64,000 nucleotides of DNA from Pseudorhodobacter antarcticus (GTDB lineage Bacteria > Pseudomonadota > Alphaproteobacteria > Rhodobacterales > Rhodobacteraceae): assembly GCA_945860375.1 (NCBI GenBank), contig CAMAQR010000001.1:1-64000 (forward strand), in the 5' to 3' direction. The notes beneath the pieces were generated by a model. That model searched no databases, was not told where the DNA came from, and saw only the letters and a list, made by a program, of their open reading frames with translations. The translations under genes and the position numbers were made by a program. Shown in pieces: positions 26,375 through 35,838 of this stretch; the stretch's first letter is position 1, and each line of letters opens with the position of its first letter.

Positions 26375-27052
26375 ATGGTCTTCCTGCTGTCTTCCCTCAG
26401 ATATGCGCCGCCTGTGGCCCTGCGCAACGGCGCGCTGGCATTTATTCTTTCAACCACGCCGCTGCTTGCCGAACCTTTGACGCTGGTGGCCTTTGGCGAC
26501 AGCCTGACGGCGGGCTACGGCCTGCCGCCCGAGCAAGGCTTTGTGCCGCAACTGCAGGCATGGCTGACGGCCCAGGGCGAAGATGTCACAGTGGTCAACG
26601 CAGGCGTGTCCGGTGACACCACGGCGGGCGGCGTGTCGCGGCTGGAATGGACGCTGACGCCAGAGGTTGACGCGATGATCGTGACGCTGGGCGGCAACGA
26701 CCTTTTGCGCGGCATTGATCCGGCCACCAGCCGCGCCAATCTGGACACCATCGTGCAGACCGCCACCGATGCAAGCCTGCCCGTGCTGCTGGTCGGCATG
26801 CAAGCGCCGGGCAATTACGGGCCGGATTACAAAGCCAGCTTTGACGCCATCTATCCCGACCTGTCGGCCACCTATGAAACCCTGCTGGCGCCGTCCTTCT
26901 TCGCCGCCCTGACCAATGGCGCGCAAGACCCACTGGCCGCGGCAGCCTTCATGCAACCCGACGGCATCCACCCGAATGCTGAAGGTGTCGCCAAAATCGT
27001 CGCCCAACTTGGCCCGCAAGTGCGCGACCTGCTGACTTTGGCCCGCGAGTAG
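26375..27052 (+). CDS. TesA-like GDSL arylesterase / lysophospholipase
   Basis: A 225-residue SGNH hydrolase with a signal peptide. Block I is VAFGDSLTAGYG (catalytic Ser), block II glycine in VVNAGVSGDTT, block III GGNDLLRG, and block V DGIHPNAEG (Asp and His). It probably acts in the periplasm on acyl esters or thioesters. The chosen ATG sits one base from the ybbA ATG. A GTG at 26414 would shorten the signal peptide and leave a small gap, and is a realistic alternative. Confidence 0.88.
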   Translation: MVFLLSSLRYAPPVALRNGALAFILSTTPLLAEPLTLVAFGDSLTAGYGLPPEQGFVPQLQAWLTAQGEDVTVVNAGVSGDTTAGGVSRLEWTLTPEVDAMIVTLGGNDLLRGIDPATSRANLDTIVQTATDASLPVLLVGMQAPGNYGPDYKASFDAIYPDLSATYETLLAPSFFAALTNGAQDPLAAAAFMQPDGIHPNAEGVAKIVAQLGPQVRDLLTLARE

Positions 27053-27090
27053 CAAGCCTTCCAAACTGCGGCAAATTTGACTAAAATTTG

Positions 27091-27113
27091 TTTCATCTTG
27101 GCTTAAATATCCA
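27091..27113. repeat. Intergenic repeat arm (TTTCATCTTGG-type)
   Basis: The sequence TTTCATCTTGG followed by CTTAAATATCC matches the left arm of the pair at 31214-31272 and, more loosely, that at 21843. It is a single arm 38 bp after the esterase stop codon. A short inverted CAAATT/AATTTG lies just before it. Confidence 0.55.
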
Positions 27114-27261
27114 TTCTTCTGTCCAGCCCGGCGTTCGGCATACCCGACCCGTCACGGGCGCGGTCAACCACCGACCCACAAGCGCGCTGCATCGCAAACC
27201 GCGATCCCCTCTTGTGCCACCGCCACCATTCGGCACACTGCCCCAAATGACCGGAGCGCCC

Positions 27262-28668
27262 ATGTCCCTTCTGACCGATCTTGCCGCCGCCCTTGGCCCC
27301 GCCCATGTCCTGCAAGGCGCGGATATGGCGCGTTATAGCACCGACTGGACCGGCCACTACACCGCCGCGCCCTTGGCCGTCGTCCGCCCCGCCAGCACCG
27401 CCGAAGTGGCACAGGTGATGCAAATCGCCGCCGCCCATAACATTGCCGTCATTCCCAGCGCAGGCCGCACCGGCCTTGTCGGCGGGGTGATGACCACGGG
27501 CGGGCTGATGCTGTCGGTCGAACGGCTGAACCAGATCCACGCCGTCAGCCCGGCCACCCGCACCGCAGTGGTTGGTGCGGGCGTCATTCTGTCCACCCTG
27601 CACGACGCGGCCGAGGCGCAAAGCCTGTACTTCCCGCTGTGGTTTGGCGCGCGCGGATCGGCGATGATCGGGGGCGTTCTGTCCACCAATGCGGGCGGGT
27701 CGAACGTGCTGCGCTATGGCTCCACCCGCGCGCTGTGTCTGGGGCTGGAGGTGGTTTTGCCCGATGGCCGCATCCTTGATCTGATGAGCCAACTGCACAA
27801 GGACAACTCGGGCTATGATCTGAAAAATCTTTTCATCGGGGCCGAAGGCACCTTGGGCGTCATCACCGCTGCCGTGATGAAACTGGTCCCCCGCCCCCGC
27901 GCCTATGCCACCGCCACGCTTGCGCTGCGATCCTTGCCCGATGCGCTGATCTTGTTGAACCGCTTGCAAGAGGCATCCGGCAACGCGGTCGAGGCGTTTG
28001 AATACATGCCCGACACCTATATGCAAAGGCTGGCCGAAGCGCGGCCAGACATTCGCCAGCCCTTCACCCCGCGCCAGGCCGTCAACATCCTTGTCGAACT
28101 GGGCGCCACCGCCCCCCGCGATGCCACGCCCGACGCCGAAGGCCGCATTCCCATCGTGACCCTGCTGGAAACCGTGCTGGCGCAGATGATGGCCGCAGGC
28201 ATGGTCTTGGACGGTGAGGTTGCCCAGACCGAAGCCCAACGCCGCACCATGTGGGAACGCCGCGAGCTGGCCGCTGAAATCACCTTTGCCCGCACCCCGG
28301 CAATCGACACCGATGTGGCGCTGCCGCTGGACAAGGTGGCTGATTTTCTTGACCAAATCCACGCCCGCCTGCCCGCACTGGATGCCGGGGCGGACACCTT
28401 GTCGGTCGCGCATCTTGGCGATGGCAACGTGCATTTCACCGTCTTTCCCAGCCGCGACGACCCCGTCCTGCACGACGCCGCTGTTTCTGCGGTTGAGGAT
28501 GTGGTGCAGGATCTTGGCGGTTCCTTCTCGGCCGAACACGGCGTTGGCCTGTCCAAACGCAACTCGATGGCCCGTCGCAAAGACCCGGTGGCGCTGGACG
28601 TGATGCGCGCCCTGAAGGCGGCGCTGGACCCACAGAACCGCCTGAATCCGGGCAAGATCCTGCCCTGA
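27262..28668 (+). CDS. FAD-binding oxidase (D-lactate / D-2-hydroxyglutarate dehydrogenase family)
   Basis: A 468-residue flavoprotein. The FAD_binding_4 domain shows PSAGRTGLVGG and GGVLSTNAGGSNVLRYG. The C-terminal FAD-oxidase domain has the metal/catalytic HLGDGNVHF, then EHGVGLSKR and a typical LNPGKILP end. The family oxidises D-2-hydroxy acids and passes electrons to the respiratory chain or ETF. The exact substrate cannot be told. GGAG precedes the chosen ATG; an ATG at 27247 is an alternative. Confidence 0.87.
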   Translation: MSLLTDLAAALGPAHVLQGADMARYSTDWTGHYTAAPLAVVRPASTAEVAQVMQIAAAHNIAVIPSAGRTGLVGGVMTTGGLMLSVERLNQIHAVSPATRTAVVGAGVILSTLHDAAEAQSLYFPLWFGARGSAMIGGVLSTNAGGSNVLRYGSTRALCLGLEVVLPDGRILDLMSQLHKDNSGYDLKNLFIGAEGTLGVITAAVMKLVPRPRAYATATLALRSLPDALILLNRLQEASGNAVEAFEYMPDTYMQRLAEARPDIRQPFTPRQAVNILVELGATAPRDATPDAEGRIPIVTLLETVLAQMMAAGMVLDGEVAQTEAQRRTMWERRELAAEITFARTPAIDTDVALPLDKVADFLDQIHARLPALDAGADTLSVAHLGDGNVHFTVFPSRDDPVLHDAAVSAVEDVVQDLGGSFSAEHGVGLSKRNSMARRKDPVALDVMRALKAALDPQNRLNPGKILP

Positions 28669-29129
28669 GCAAAGGACCAGTCTGCAGCATCGCAGGCGCA
28701 GGAGGGAAGACGGCCACGCCATCAAGCAAGGCCCCGGCCACCGCCGTCGCACCATCCCTGGCAGCCCCTCAATTTGATGCGCTGCGGAACACCTGCCCAC
28801 CACGTGGCACCGCCCACCGACGGCCCCACGCGCCATCGGCACAGGGAGAGGCGGCTCTCAAACCGTCCCGGTGATCGGCGCGGCGGTCTTGCTGACCGGG
28901 GCGGCAGGCCTGTATCTGGTCGGCCACCAAGCGGCGCAAGACGGATGAACACCGCTTCAAACCATGCCATTGGCAAAAACCAGTCAAAACGCCAGCGCGA
29001 TGACAGCTCCCATAGGGTTGATCGCACCGACCACCGCTAAAATTTGGCTTCTTCTTGGCGCCGATACCCAAGCCGGAATTCCCGGCTTCCGCTGAGCCGG
29101 AGGCACTTGCTTGCCCCCAACCCGCCGCG
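28669..29129. other. Gene-free stretch between convergent genes
   Basis: About 460 bases between the FAD oxidase stop and the hemC stop. Open frames here are short and have no recognisable pattern. One small frame ending at the TGA near 28946 encodes a membrane-like tail (VIGAAVLLTGAAGLYLVG) but has no plausible start, so it may be a gene remnant. No strong hairpin or repeat arm was seen. Confidence 0.4.
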
Positions 29130-30062
29130 TCAAGCAAAAAAACCCGGCCCTGCCCGCTCCAGCAACTCATCCGCCAAGGCCCGGCCCAAATCGGCCCCAT
29201 TCGCCACCGCGCCGCGGATGTCCCCTGCAATCACCAGACCGCCATCTGGCCGCAAAATTTCACCGCGCAGCCAAAGCTGATCGCCCTGCAGCACCGCAAG
29301 CCCGGCAATCGGCGTCTCACAAGATCCATCCAGCCGCGCCAGAAACGCCCGCTCGGCAGCCAATTGTTGCCCCGTGGGACCGTGATGAATGGCCGCCAGC
29401 ATCGCCATGGCGCGCGCATCCTGCGCGCGCCGCTCGACGCCAATCGCGCCCTGCGCCACAGCGGGCAGCATTTCGGTCACTTCAATCGGGCGCGCCACCT
29501 GCGCCATGCCCAACCGGTTCAGCCCCGCCATCGCCAGAAACGTGGCCGCCGCCACGCCATCGGCCAATTTCTTCATCCGCGTCTGCACATTGCCGCGAAA
29601 CTCGACCAGACGCAGGTCAGGCCGCCGATGCGCCAACTGCGCCCGACGCCGCAAAGACGAAGACCCAACCACCGCCCCCTGCGGCAGATCCGCGATGCCC
29701 GCCACCTGCCCCACAAAGCCATCGCGCACATCCTCACGCGGCAGATAGCAGTCCAGCGTCAGCCCCTCGGGCTGCACCGTCGGCATGTCCTTCATCGAAT
29801 GCACGGCAATATCAATGTCGCCCGCCAGCAGCGCCTCTTCGATCTCACGGGTGAACAGGCCCTTGCCGCCGACCTCTTTCAGCGCCCGGTCCAACACCAC
29901 ATCGCCCGTGACCTTGATCACCACGATCTCAAACGCCGCTTCGGGCAGATCCTGCGCCACCATCAGGCAGCGCCGCACCTCGCACGCCTGCCATAGGGCC
30001 AAGGGCGAGCCTCGAGTGCCGATCTTGAAGGGTTGGGCGGGGGTGGGCATTGCATATGTCAT
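29130..30062 (-). CDS. hemC: Hydroxymethylbilane synthase (porphobilinogen deaminase)
   Basis: A 310-residue cytoplasmic enzyme of haem/chlorophyll synthesis that joins four porphobilinogens. It has the N-terminal [33 protein letters not shown] and [10 protein letters not shown] motifs. The cofactor cysteine is about residue 248 in [10 protein letters not shown]. It starts at ATG 30062, though 30050 is possible. It is divergent from hemE with about 100 bp between them, so the two haem genes could share a control region. Confidence 0.95.
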   Translation of the reverse strand: MTYAMPTPAQPFKIGTRGSPLALWQACEVRRCLMVAQDLPEAAFEIVVIKVTGDVVLDRALKEVGGKGLFTREIEEALLAGDIDIAVHSMKDMPTVQPEGLTLDCYLPREDVRDGFVGQVAGIADLPQGAVVGSSSLRRRAQLAHRRPDLRLVEFRGNVQTRMKKLADGVAAATFLAMAGLNRLGMAQVARPIEVTEMLPAVAQGAIGVERRAQDARAMAMLAAIHHGPTGQQLAAERAFLARLDGSCETPIAGLAVLQGDQLWLRGEILRPDGGLVIAGDIRGAVANGADLGRALADELLERAGPGFFA

Positions 30063-30168
30063 GGCCCATGACTTACCCGCGACACTTGCACCTTTCAACT
30101 GCCAAGACCTTGACATCACGCCAGTCAAGACCGACCCATGCGCCAACTGCTACAACCGGAGGCCTGAC

Positions 30169-31200
30169 ATGACCAAAACCATCCTGCGCGCCCTTGCTGG
30201 GGAAACCTTGCCCACCCCGCCAATCTGGATGATGCGTCAGGCGGGGCGCTATCTGCCCGAATACCGCGCCACCCGCGCGCAGGCCGGGGATTTCCTGAAA
30301 CTGTGCTACAACCCCGATCTGGCCGCCGAGGTTTCTTTGCAACCGATCCGCCGTTACGGCTTTGACGCCGCCATCCTCTTTGCCGATATTCTGCTGCTGC
30401 CCCAAGCGCTTGGCGCCGATCTGTGGTTTGAAACCGGCGAAGGACCGCGCCTGTCGACCATCACCTCGATGGCGGGCGTGAAGGCGCTGCGCAACAAAGA
30501 CGCCATCCACGATACCCTGCAGCCCATCTACGAAACCGTCAAGATCCTGTCCCGCGAACTGCCCGCCCAAACCACCCTGATCGGCTTTGCCGGCGCGCCT
30601 TGGACCGTCGCCACCTATATGATCGCCGGGCGCGGCACCAAGGATCAAGCCCCCGCCCATGCCCTCAAATCCACCGATCGCGCCACGTTTTCCGCCCTGA
30701 TCGACGTGATCACCGAGGCCACCATCGACTATCTGTCGATGCAGGTCCAAGCCGGGGCCGAGGTGGTCAAGCTGTTCGACTCTTGGGCAGGCAGCCTGAA
30801 AGGTCAGGATTTCCAAGACTTTGCGGTAAAACCCACCGCCCGCATCATCAGCGCGCTGAAGGCCAGACACCCCGGCCTGCCCACCATCGCCTTCCCCCGT
30901 GAAGCAGGCCAAGGCTATGTCGGTTTCGCAGCCGCCACCGGGGCCGATTGCGTTGCCGTCGACAATTCGGTGACGCCGGAATGGGCCGCCGACCACGTCC
31001 AATCCACCGGCTGCGTCCAAGGCAATCTTGCGCCGCACCACATGGTGACCGGCGGCGCGGATCTGATCGCCGCCACCCGCCGTGTGGTGCAGGCCTTCCA
31101 GAATGGCCCCCACATCTTCAACCTCGGCCATGGCATCACCCCCGACGCCAACCCCGACAATGTCACCCTGATGATCGAAACCGTCCGGGGCGGTGCGTGA
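30169..31200 (+). CDS. hemE: Uroporphyrinogen decarboxylase
   Basis: A 343-residue enzyme that converts uroporphyrinogen III to coproporphyrinogen III. Signatures: [17 protein letters not shown] near the N-terminus, catalytic Asp in [27 protein letters not shown], and [16 protein letters not shown] near the end. GGAGG lies six bases before the ATG. It is followed by an intergenic inverted repeat. Confidence 0.97.
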   Translation: MTKTILRALAGETLPTPPIWMMRQAGRYLPEYRATRAQAGDFLKLCYNPDLAAEVSLQPIRRYGFDAAILFADILLLPQALGADLWFETGEGPRLSTITSMAGVKALRNKDAIHDTLQPIYETVKILSRELPAQTTLIGFAGAPWTVATYMIAGRGTKDQAPAHALKSTDRATFSALIDVITEATIDYLSMQVQAGAEVVKLFDSWAGSLKGQDFQDFAVKPTARIISALKARHPGLPTIAFPREAGQGYVGFAAATGADCVAVDNSVTPEWAADHVQSTGCVQGNLAPHHMVTGGADLIAATRRVVQAFQNGPHIFNLGHGITPDANPDNVTLMIETVRGGA

Positions 31201-31213
31201 CCCAAGCCAAGAT

Positions 31214-31272
31214 GGATATTTGAACCAAGATGAAATCGCTCCCGTTCGCATTTCATCTTGGCCCAAATATCC
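31214..31272. repeat. Imperfect inverted repeat after hemE (intergenic repeat family)
   Basis: The arm GGATATTTG-AA-CCAAGATGAAA (31214-31235) pairs with TTTCATCTTGG-CC-CAAATATCC (31251-31272), 20 of 22 positions matching, with a 15-base loop. It starts 13 bases after the hemE stop, the same distance as the pair after caspase 2, and is followed by CGCGGAGCG. A likely bidirectional terminator of the same family as the element at 21843. Confidence 0.75.
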
Positions 31273-31367
31273 CGCGGAGCGTTCAGCCTTTCCCGCCAAA
31301 ACCAGGTCACAGATATTGACATACCGCCCCTCCGGCGCAAATCTGCCGCAACAATCGGAGAGCCATC

Positions 31368-32576
31368 GTGCAGTGGAATAACGTTCTGGCAACCCGCACC
31401 GCGCGGATGAAAGCTTCGGAAATCCGGGAACTGCTGAAACTGCTCGACCAACCCGACATCATCTCTTTCGCTGGTGGCACCCCCGATCCGGCCCTGTTCC
31501 CGACCGAGGCCTTCCGCGATGCCTTCACCGCCGCCCTGACCGGTGACAAGGCGGGCGCCGCCCTGCAATATTCGGTGTCCGAAGGCCACCGCCCCCTGCG
31601 CGACTGGATCGCCGCTGAAATGGCCAAGATCGGCGTGCCCTGCGGCGCGGAAAACATCCTGATCACCTCCGGCTCCCAGCAAGCGCTGGATTACTTGGGA
31701 AAACTGATGATCTCGCCGGGGGATACCGTTCTTGTCGGCTGGCCCACCTACCTTGGCGCCTTGGGGGCGTTCAACGCCTATGAACCCTGCTATGACCGCC
31801 TCGACCCCTCCACCAACCGCCCCGCCGCCGATTTCGCCGCGCAAGCCGCAGCGAAAGGCCGCGTGAAATTCGCCTATCTGTCGGTCGATTTCGCCAATCC
31901 CACAGGCGAAACCCTTGCCCGCTCTGCCCGCTTGTCTGTCATCGATCTGGCCGACCAACTCGACATCGCCATTGTCGAGGACGCCGCCTATCAAACCCTG
32001 CGCTACGATGGCGAAGAAGTCCCCCCAATCCTAGCGCTTGAAATCGCCCGCAAGGGCAGCATCGAAAACTGCCGCACCCTTTACTGCGGCAGCTTTTCCA
32101 AATCCCTCGCCCCCGGCCTGCGCGTTGGCTGGGTCTGCGGAGCCACCGAACTCATCTCGCGCCTTGTGCTGATGAAACAAGCCGCCGATCTGCATTCCGC
32201 CACCACCAACCAGATCGTCACCCACCACGTCGCCTCTGCCCTGTTTGACGCCCATGTCGCCAGGCTGCGCCAATCCTACAAAGCGCGCCGCGATCATCTG
32301 CTGATCGCCCTCGCGCGGGAGATGCCCCAAGGCATCACCTGGACCACACCCGAAGGCGGCATGTTCGTCTGGCTGACCCTGCCCGAAACCATGGACGGTG
32401 CCGACCTTTTGGCGCAATCGCTGCAAACCGAACGTGTGGCCTTCGTCCCCGGCCGCGCCTTCTTTGCCGATGGGTCCAACGGCAACACCATCCGGCTGTC
32501 GTTTTCCTGCGCCAACGAACAAGCCATAGATGAGGGCATGAAGCGTCTGGGCCGCCTGATCCGCAGCCAGCCATGA
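31368..32576 (+). CDS. PLP-dependent aminotransferase (class I/II, LysN/2-aminoadipate type)
   Basis: A 402-residue fold-type I aminotransferase from GTG at 31368. Early motif ISFAGGTPDPALFP, then ITSGSQQALD, and the DFANPTGET substrate/PLP region. The Schiff-base lysine is in YCGSFSKSLAPGLRVGW. Relatives act on aromatic amino acids, branched-chain amino acids or 2-aminoadipate. It overlaps an EamA transporter gene by 4 bp, suggesting linked amino-acid metabolism and export. Confidence 0.85.
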   Translation: MQWNNVLATRTARMKASEIRELLKLLDQPDIISFAGGTPDPALFPTEAFRDAFTAALTGDKAGAALQYSVSEGHRPLRDWIAAEMAKIGVPCGAENILITSGSQQALDYLGKLMISPGDTVLVGWPTYLGALGAFNAYEPCYDRLDPSTNRPAADFAAQAAAKGRVKFAYLSVDFANPTGETLARSARLSVIDLADQLDIAIVEDAAYQTLRYDGEEVPPILALEIARKGSIENCRTLYCGSFSKSLAPGLRVGWVCGATELISRLVLMKQAADLHSATTNQIVTHHVASALFDAHVARLRQSYKARRDHLLIALAREMPQGITWTTPEGGMFVWLTLPETMDGADLLAQSLQTERVAFVPGRAFFADGSNGNTIRLSFSCANEQAIDEGMKRLGRLIRSQP

Positions 32577-33466
32577 GCTATCTTTGGGTCGTCGCGGCGC
32601 TGATCGCATCGGCGGGCCAAGTCGCGCGCAACGCGGCCCAAACCGGCCTGACCCAGACCATCGGCACGCTGGGCGCGACTCAGGTGCGGTTCCTCTTTGG
32701 CCTGCCGTTCGCGTTGCTGTTCCTGCCGATGGTCATGGCCGCCACCGGCGAATCCCTGCCCGCCCTGACGCAGCACAGCGCCGCTTTCATCGCCGTCGGC
32801 GCTGTCGCCCAAATCGCCGCCACCGCCCTGATGCTGGTCACCATGAAGTCGCGCAGCTTTGCCGTCACCACCGCTTGGCTGAAAACCGAGCCGGTGATCG
32901 TCGCCCTGACCGCCGCCTTGGTGCTGGGCGATCCACTGACCGCCATGGCCCTGCTGGCGATCCTGATCGCCGTCATCGGCGTGGTGCTGTTGTCCGTCAA
33001 ACCCGGCGTGCCGATGTGGCGCGAGGCTGGCCCCGCCTTGACCGGAATCGCCTCCGGTGCGCTGTTCGGGGCTTCGGCGGTCGGCTTTCGCGGCGGCATC
33101 ATCGGGCTGGAGGAGGGCAGCTTTCTGATCCGCGCCACCGCCATGCTTGCCCTGAACCTGTCGTTGCAAACCGCGCTGCTGACAGTCTGGCTGCTGGCCT
33201 TCAACCGCCCCGCGCTGACCGCATCGTTCCGGGTCTGGCGCGCATCGCTGTGGGTCGGGTTCGTCGGGGCCAGTGCGTCGCTGTTCTGGTTCATCGGCTT
33301 TTCACTGACGTCCGCCGCCAATGTCCGCACCTTGGCACTGGTCGAAGTGCTGATGGCTTTGGGCGTCGCGCGCTATGTTTTCGGCCAGAAAATCACCGCC
33401 CGTCAGATGGTCGGCATGGCGGTGATGCTGGTCGGCGTGGCGCTGCTGTTGCGCAGTCAGGCCTGA
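32573..33466 (+). CDS. EamA/DMT-family transporter
   Basis: A 297-residue membrane protein with about ten hydrophobic helices in two EamA halves, the second beginning near residue 155 (GIASGALFGASAVGFRGG). It overlaps the upstream aminotransferase (ATGA). DMT proteins often export amino acids or metabolites. The substrate is not visible from sequence. Confidence 0.85.
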   Translation: MSYLWVVAALIASAGQVARNAAQTGLTQTIGTLGATQVRFLFGLPFALLFLPMVMAATGESLPALTQHSAAFIAVGAVAQIAATALMLVTMKSRSFAVTTAWLKTEPVIVALTAALVLGDPLTAMALLAILIAVIGVVLLSVKPGVPMWREAGPALTGIASGALFGASAVGFRGGIIGLEEGSFLIRATAMLALNLSLQTALLTVWLLAFNRPALTASFRVWRASLWVGFVGASASLFWFIGFSLTSAANVRTLALVEVLMALGVARYVFGQKITARQMVGMAVMLVGVALLLRSQA

Positions 33467-33468
33467 AG

Positions 33469-33505
33469 CGGATTGCCTGCAACGCCTCAGACTGAAGGCA
33501 ATCCG
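33469..33505 (+). terminator. Inverted repeat after the EamA gene
   Basis: CGGATTGCC (33469-33477) pairs with GGCAATCCG (33497-33505), nine perfect pairs around a 19-base loop, right after the transporter stop. There is no T-run, so it may be a weak terminator or RNA stabiliser. Confidence 0.45.
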
Positions 33506-33669
33506 ACACAGGAGCCGCCTGTGACTGTTGCGGTTGCCTTCACCCCGTCAGAACCGATTCATCGCAACATGCACCAAGCCAAATCCTGAACCGCCCGCCC
33601 GCTGCGTCGGGACGCAAAAAAGACGCCTGCGGGACGGGAAAAGGACGGCAAAACCACGCTGAATTGCGG

Positions 33670-34530
33670 TCAATACCACTTGGCAATCGGCGGCAGGCTC
33701 ATCAGCACCGCGTTGGCGTCGTGGCCGCTTTCCAGCCCGAATTTGGTGCCCCGGTCGTAAACCAGATTGTATTCGGCATACAGGCCACGGTGGATCAACT
33801 GCGCCTCACGGTCGGCCTCAGTCCACGCCGTAGCGACCCGTTTCTCGGTTAACGGCACAAAGGCCGGAAGGAAGGTGCGGCCCACCTCTTTGGTGAAGGC
33901 AAAATCGGCATCCCAATCGCCCGTGTTCAGATCATCGTAGAAAATCCCACCCACGCCGCGCGCCCGGCCCCGGTGCGGCACAAAGAAATACTCATCGGCC
34001 CAAGGCTTGAATTTGCCATAGTAATCAGGGCTATGCGCGTCACAGGCGATTTGCATCTGGCCGTGGAAATGCGCGGTGTCTTCGGCATATTCAAGGCAAG
34101 GATTGAGGTCGGCGCCACCACCAAACCACCATGCATGCGGGGTCCAGAACATCCGGGTGTTCATATGCACCGCCGGGCAATGGGGGTTAACCATATGCGC
34201 CACAAGGCTGATCCCGGCGGCCCAGAAACGCGGGTCAGAGTCCATTCCCGGCACCCCACGCGCCGCCATCGCCTTTTGCGCGCGATCGCCCAGAACGCCA
34301 TGCACTTCGGATACATTGACGCCGATTTTCTCAAAAACCCGGCCCCCGCGCATGACAGACATCCACCCACCGCCCCCATCGGCACGGATGGTCGGCGTCA
34401 CCTCAAACCGGCCCGGCACACCCTGACCGTGGCTGTCCTCAAGCCCCTCAAAAGACGTCACAATCTGGTCACGCAACACCCGAAACCAAGCGGCAGCCTG
34501 TGCCTTTTTCTGTGTGAAATCTTCGCTCAT
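33670..34530 (-). CDS. hemF: Oxygen-dependent coproporphyrinogen III oxidase
   Basis: A 286-residue enzyme, normal HemF length. Typical segments: GGGGWMSVMRGGRVFEKIGVN, HMNTRMFW, WFGGGADLNP, RGVGGIFYD and LVYDRGTKFGLESG. It carries out the aerobic oxidative decarboxylation of two propionates, giving protoporphyrinogen IX. It is the third haem-pathway gene in this 5-kb region, but it is transcribed separately. Confidence 0.97.
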   Translation of the reverse strand: MSEDFTQKKAQAAAWFRVLRDQIVTSFEGLEDSHGQGVPGRFEVTPTIRADGGGGWMSVMRGGRVFEKIGVNVSEVHGVLGDRAQKAMAARGVPGMDSDPRFWAAGISLVAHMVNPHCPAVHMNTRMFWTPHAWWFGGGADLNPCLEYAEDTAHFHGQMQIACDAHSPDYYGKFKPWADEYFFVPHRGRARGVGGIFYDDLNTGDWDADFAFTKEVGRTFLPAFVPLTEKRVATAWTEADREAQLIHRGLYAEYNLVYDRGTKFGLESGHDANAVLMSLPPIAKWY

Positions 34531-34626
34531 ACCCGCCCCTTTTGTCCTGCGTCGTTAACCGCTGTTCTGGCATATCAAGCCCGATGGACTATAGTAAAGC
34601 AAGGTTTCCCCTTGTGTGAGTCGGCC

Positions 34627-35016
34627 ATGAAACGCCTCCTTTTGCCCACCGTTCTGATCCTGTCCGCCTGCGGCACCCCGCAAGAGCAGTGCATCGGTGC
34701 CGCCACCCGTGACATCCGCGTCGTGGACCGCCTGATTGCCGAGACGCAAGGCAACCTGACGCGCGGCTATGGCTATGAAAACGTTACGGTTTATATCACC
34801 GAATGGCAGAATTGCACCCCCGCGTCCACGCCAGAAAATCCCGAACCAAAGCCGCGGATGTGTCTGGAAAACAGGCCGCAAACCGCCCGCCAACCCGTAG
34901 CGCTTGACCTTGCGGCCGAGAAAGCCAAGCTGATCGGATTGAAGCAAAAGCGCGCCCAACAGGCCAAAGCCGCCGAAAGCGCCATTAACCAATGCAAGGC
35001 GCAGTACCCGGAATAG
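34627..35016 (+). CDS. Small predicted lipoprotein, unknown function
   Basis: A 129-residue protein. MKRLLLPTVLILSAC ends in a lipobox with Cys15. The mature part has CIGAATRDIRVVDRLIAETQ, a YENVTVYITEWQ segment, several cysteines, and a Lys/Ala-rich coiled C-terminus ending in KAQYPE. Not matched to a family with known role; similar short lipoproteins occur in Rhodobacteraceae. Its stop abuts that of the SDR gene with no gap. Confidence 0.65.
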   Translation: MKRLLLPTVLILSACGTPQEQCIGAATRDIRVVDRLIAETQGNLTRGYGYENVTVYITEWQNCTPASTPENPEPKPRMCLENRPQTARQPVALDLAAEKAKLIGLKQKRAQQAKAAESAINQCKAQYPE

Positions 35017-35826
35017 TTAATGCGCTGGCGCGCTGACCGCATCGACAAGACTGCGCCCGCCGTCCACCGTCAAGATTTGCCCCGTCATGAACGCCGAGGC
35101 GTCAGAGGCCAAATACTGAACCGTTTCAACAAGTTCCGATGCAGGCGCAATCGTCCCCAAAGGCGTGCCCTGCTCGATGATGCTGCGATACTCCGGTTCT
35201 TCCTTCAGCGCGTTTTGCAGACTGGCGCTTAACACCGACCCGATCGCCACCGCGTTCACCCGGATGCCCTTGGGCGCCAAAGCCACCGCCAGTGACCGCG
35301 TCATCTGATCCACCGCCGCACAGGCGATCGAATAGCCTAGCAGGCAGTGCTGCGTCCGCTGCGACGCAATCGAGGAAAGGTTAATGATGCAGCCCGCTGC
35401 CGACGCGCTTTCCGGGTTGGCATCTGCCTGCAAAATCATGCGCTTGGCGGTCATCTGGCTCAGCCGCAGGCTGGTCATCAGGTTTTGTTCCAGCAATTCC
35501 TCAACCGCGTCATCGCCCACCTTCAGCGGATCCGACACCTTCATCGCCCGCGAGGCATTCACCAGAATATCCACCCGGTCAAAGGCGTCCATCGTGGCCG
35601 ACAGCAGATTGGCCATCGTCAGCTTTTCGCGCAGATCGCCGACGAACATCCGCACCGAACCCTCCGCCCGAGCCGCCTCGCCGACCTCTGCCTCAAGGCG
35701 GGCTTCGTCGATGTCGGCACACATCACGTTCGCACCCCGGTCCATGAAATGCCGCGCAATGGCAAGGCCAATGCCATTGGCCGCCCCGGTGACGATGGCG
35801 GTTTTGCCTGCGATGGAAAAGGACAT
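35017..35826 (-). CDS. SDR-family protein with catalytic Lys replaced by Cys
   Basis: A 269-residue classical SDR by length and fold. The cofactor motif is TGAANGIGLA (13-22), CADID is at 36-40, and an INLSS serine lies at about 152. The active-site motif is Y165-S-I-A-C169, where the usual YxxxK lysine is Cys. NNAG is also altered to NASR, and the C-terminal DGGRSL is normal. Loss of the lysine should impair standard SDR catalysis, so this may have a different chemistry or a structural role. It follows rsmC by 12 bp on the same strand. Confidence 0.82.
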   Translation of the reverse strand: MSFSIAGKTAIVTGAANGIGLAIARHFMDRGANVMCADIDEARLEAEVGEAARAEGSVRMFVGDLREKLTMANLLSATMDAFDRVDILVNASRAMKVSDPLKVGDDAVEELLEQNLMTSLRLSQMTAKRMILQADANPESASAAGCIINLSSIASQRTQHCLLGYSIACAAVDQMTRSLAVALAPKGIRVNAVAIGSVLSASLQNALKEEPEYRSIIEQGTPLGTIAPASELVETVQYLASDASAFMTGQILTVDGGRSLVDAVSAPAH

Positions 35827-35838
35827 TCAGCGCTCCAA

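Noticed and set aside
28722..29230. Minus-strand frames of about 101 and 153 residues in the empty gap
   Set aside because: No Shine-Dalgarno, Trp/Arg/Gly-rich content, and partial overlap with hemC. Not credible genes.
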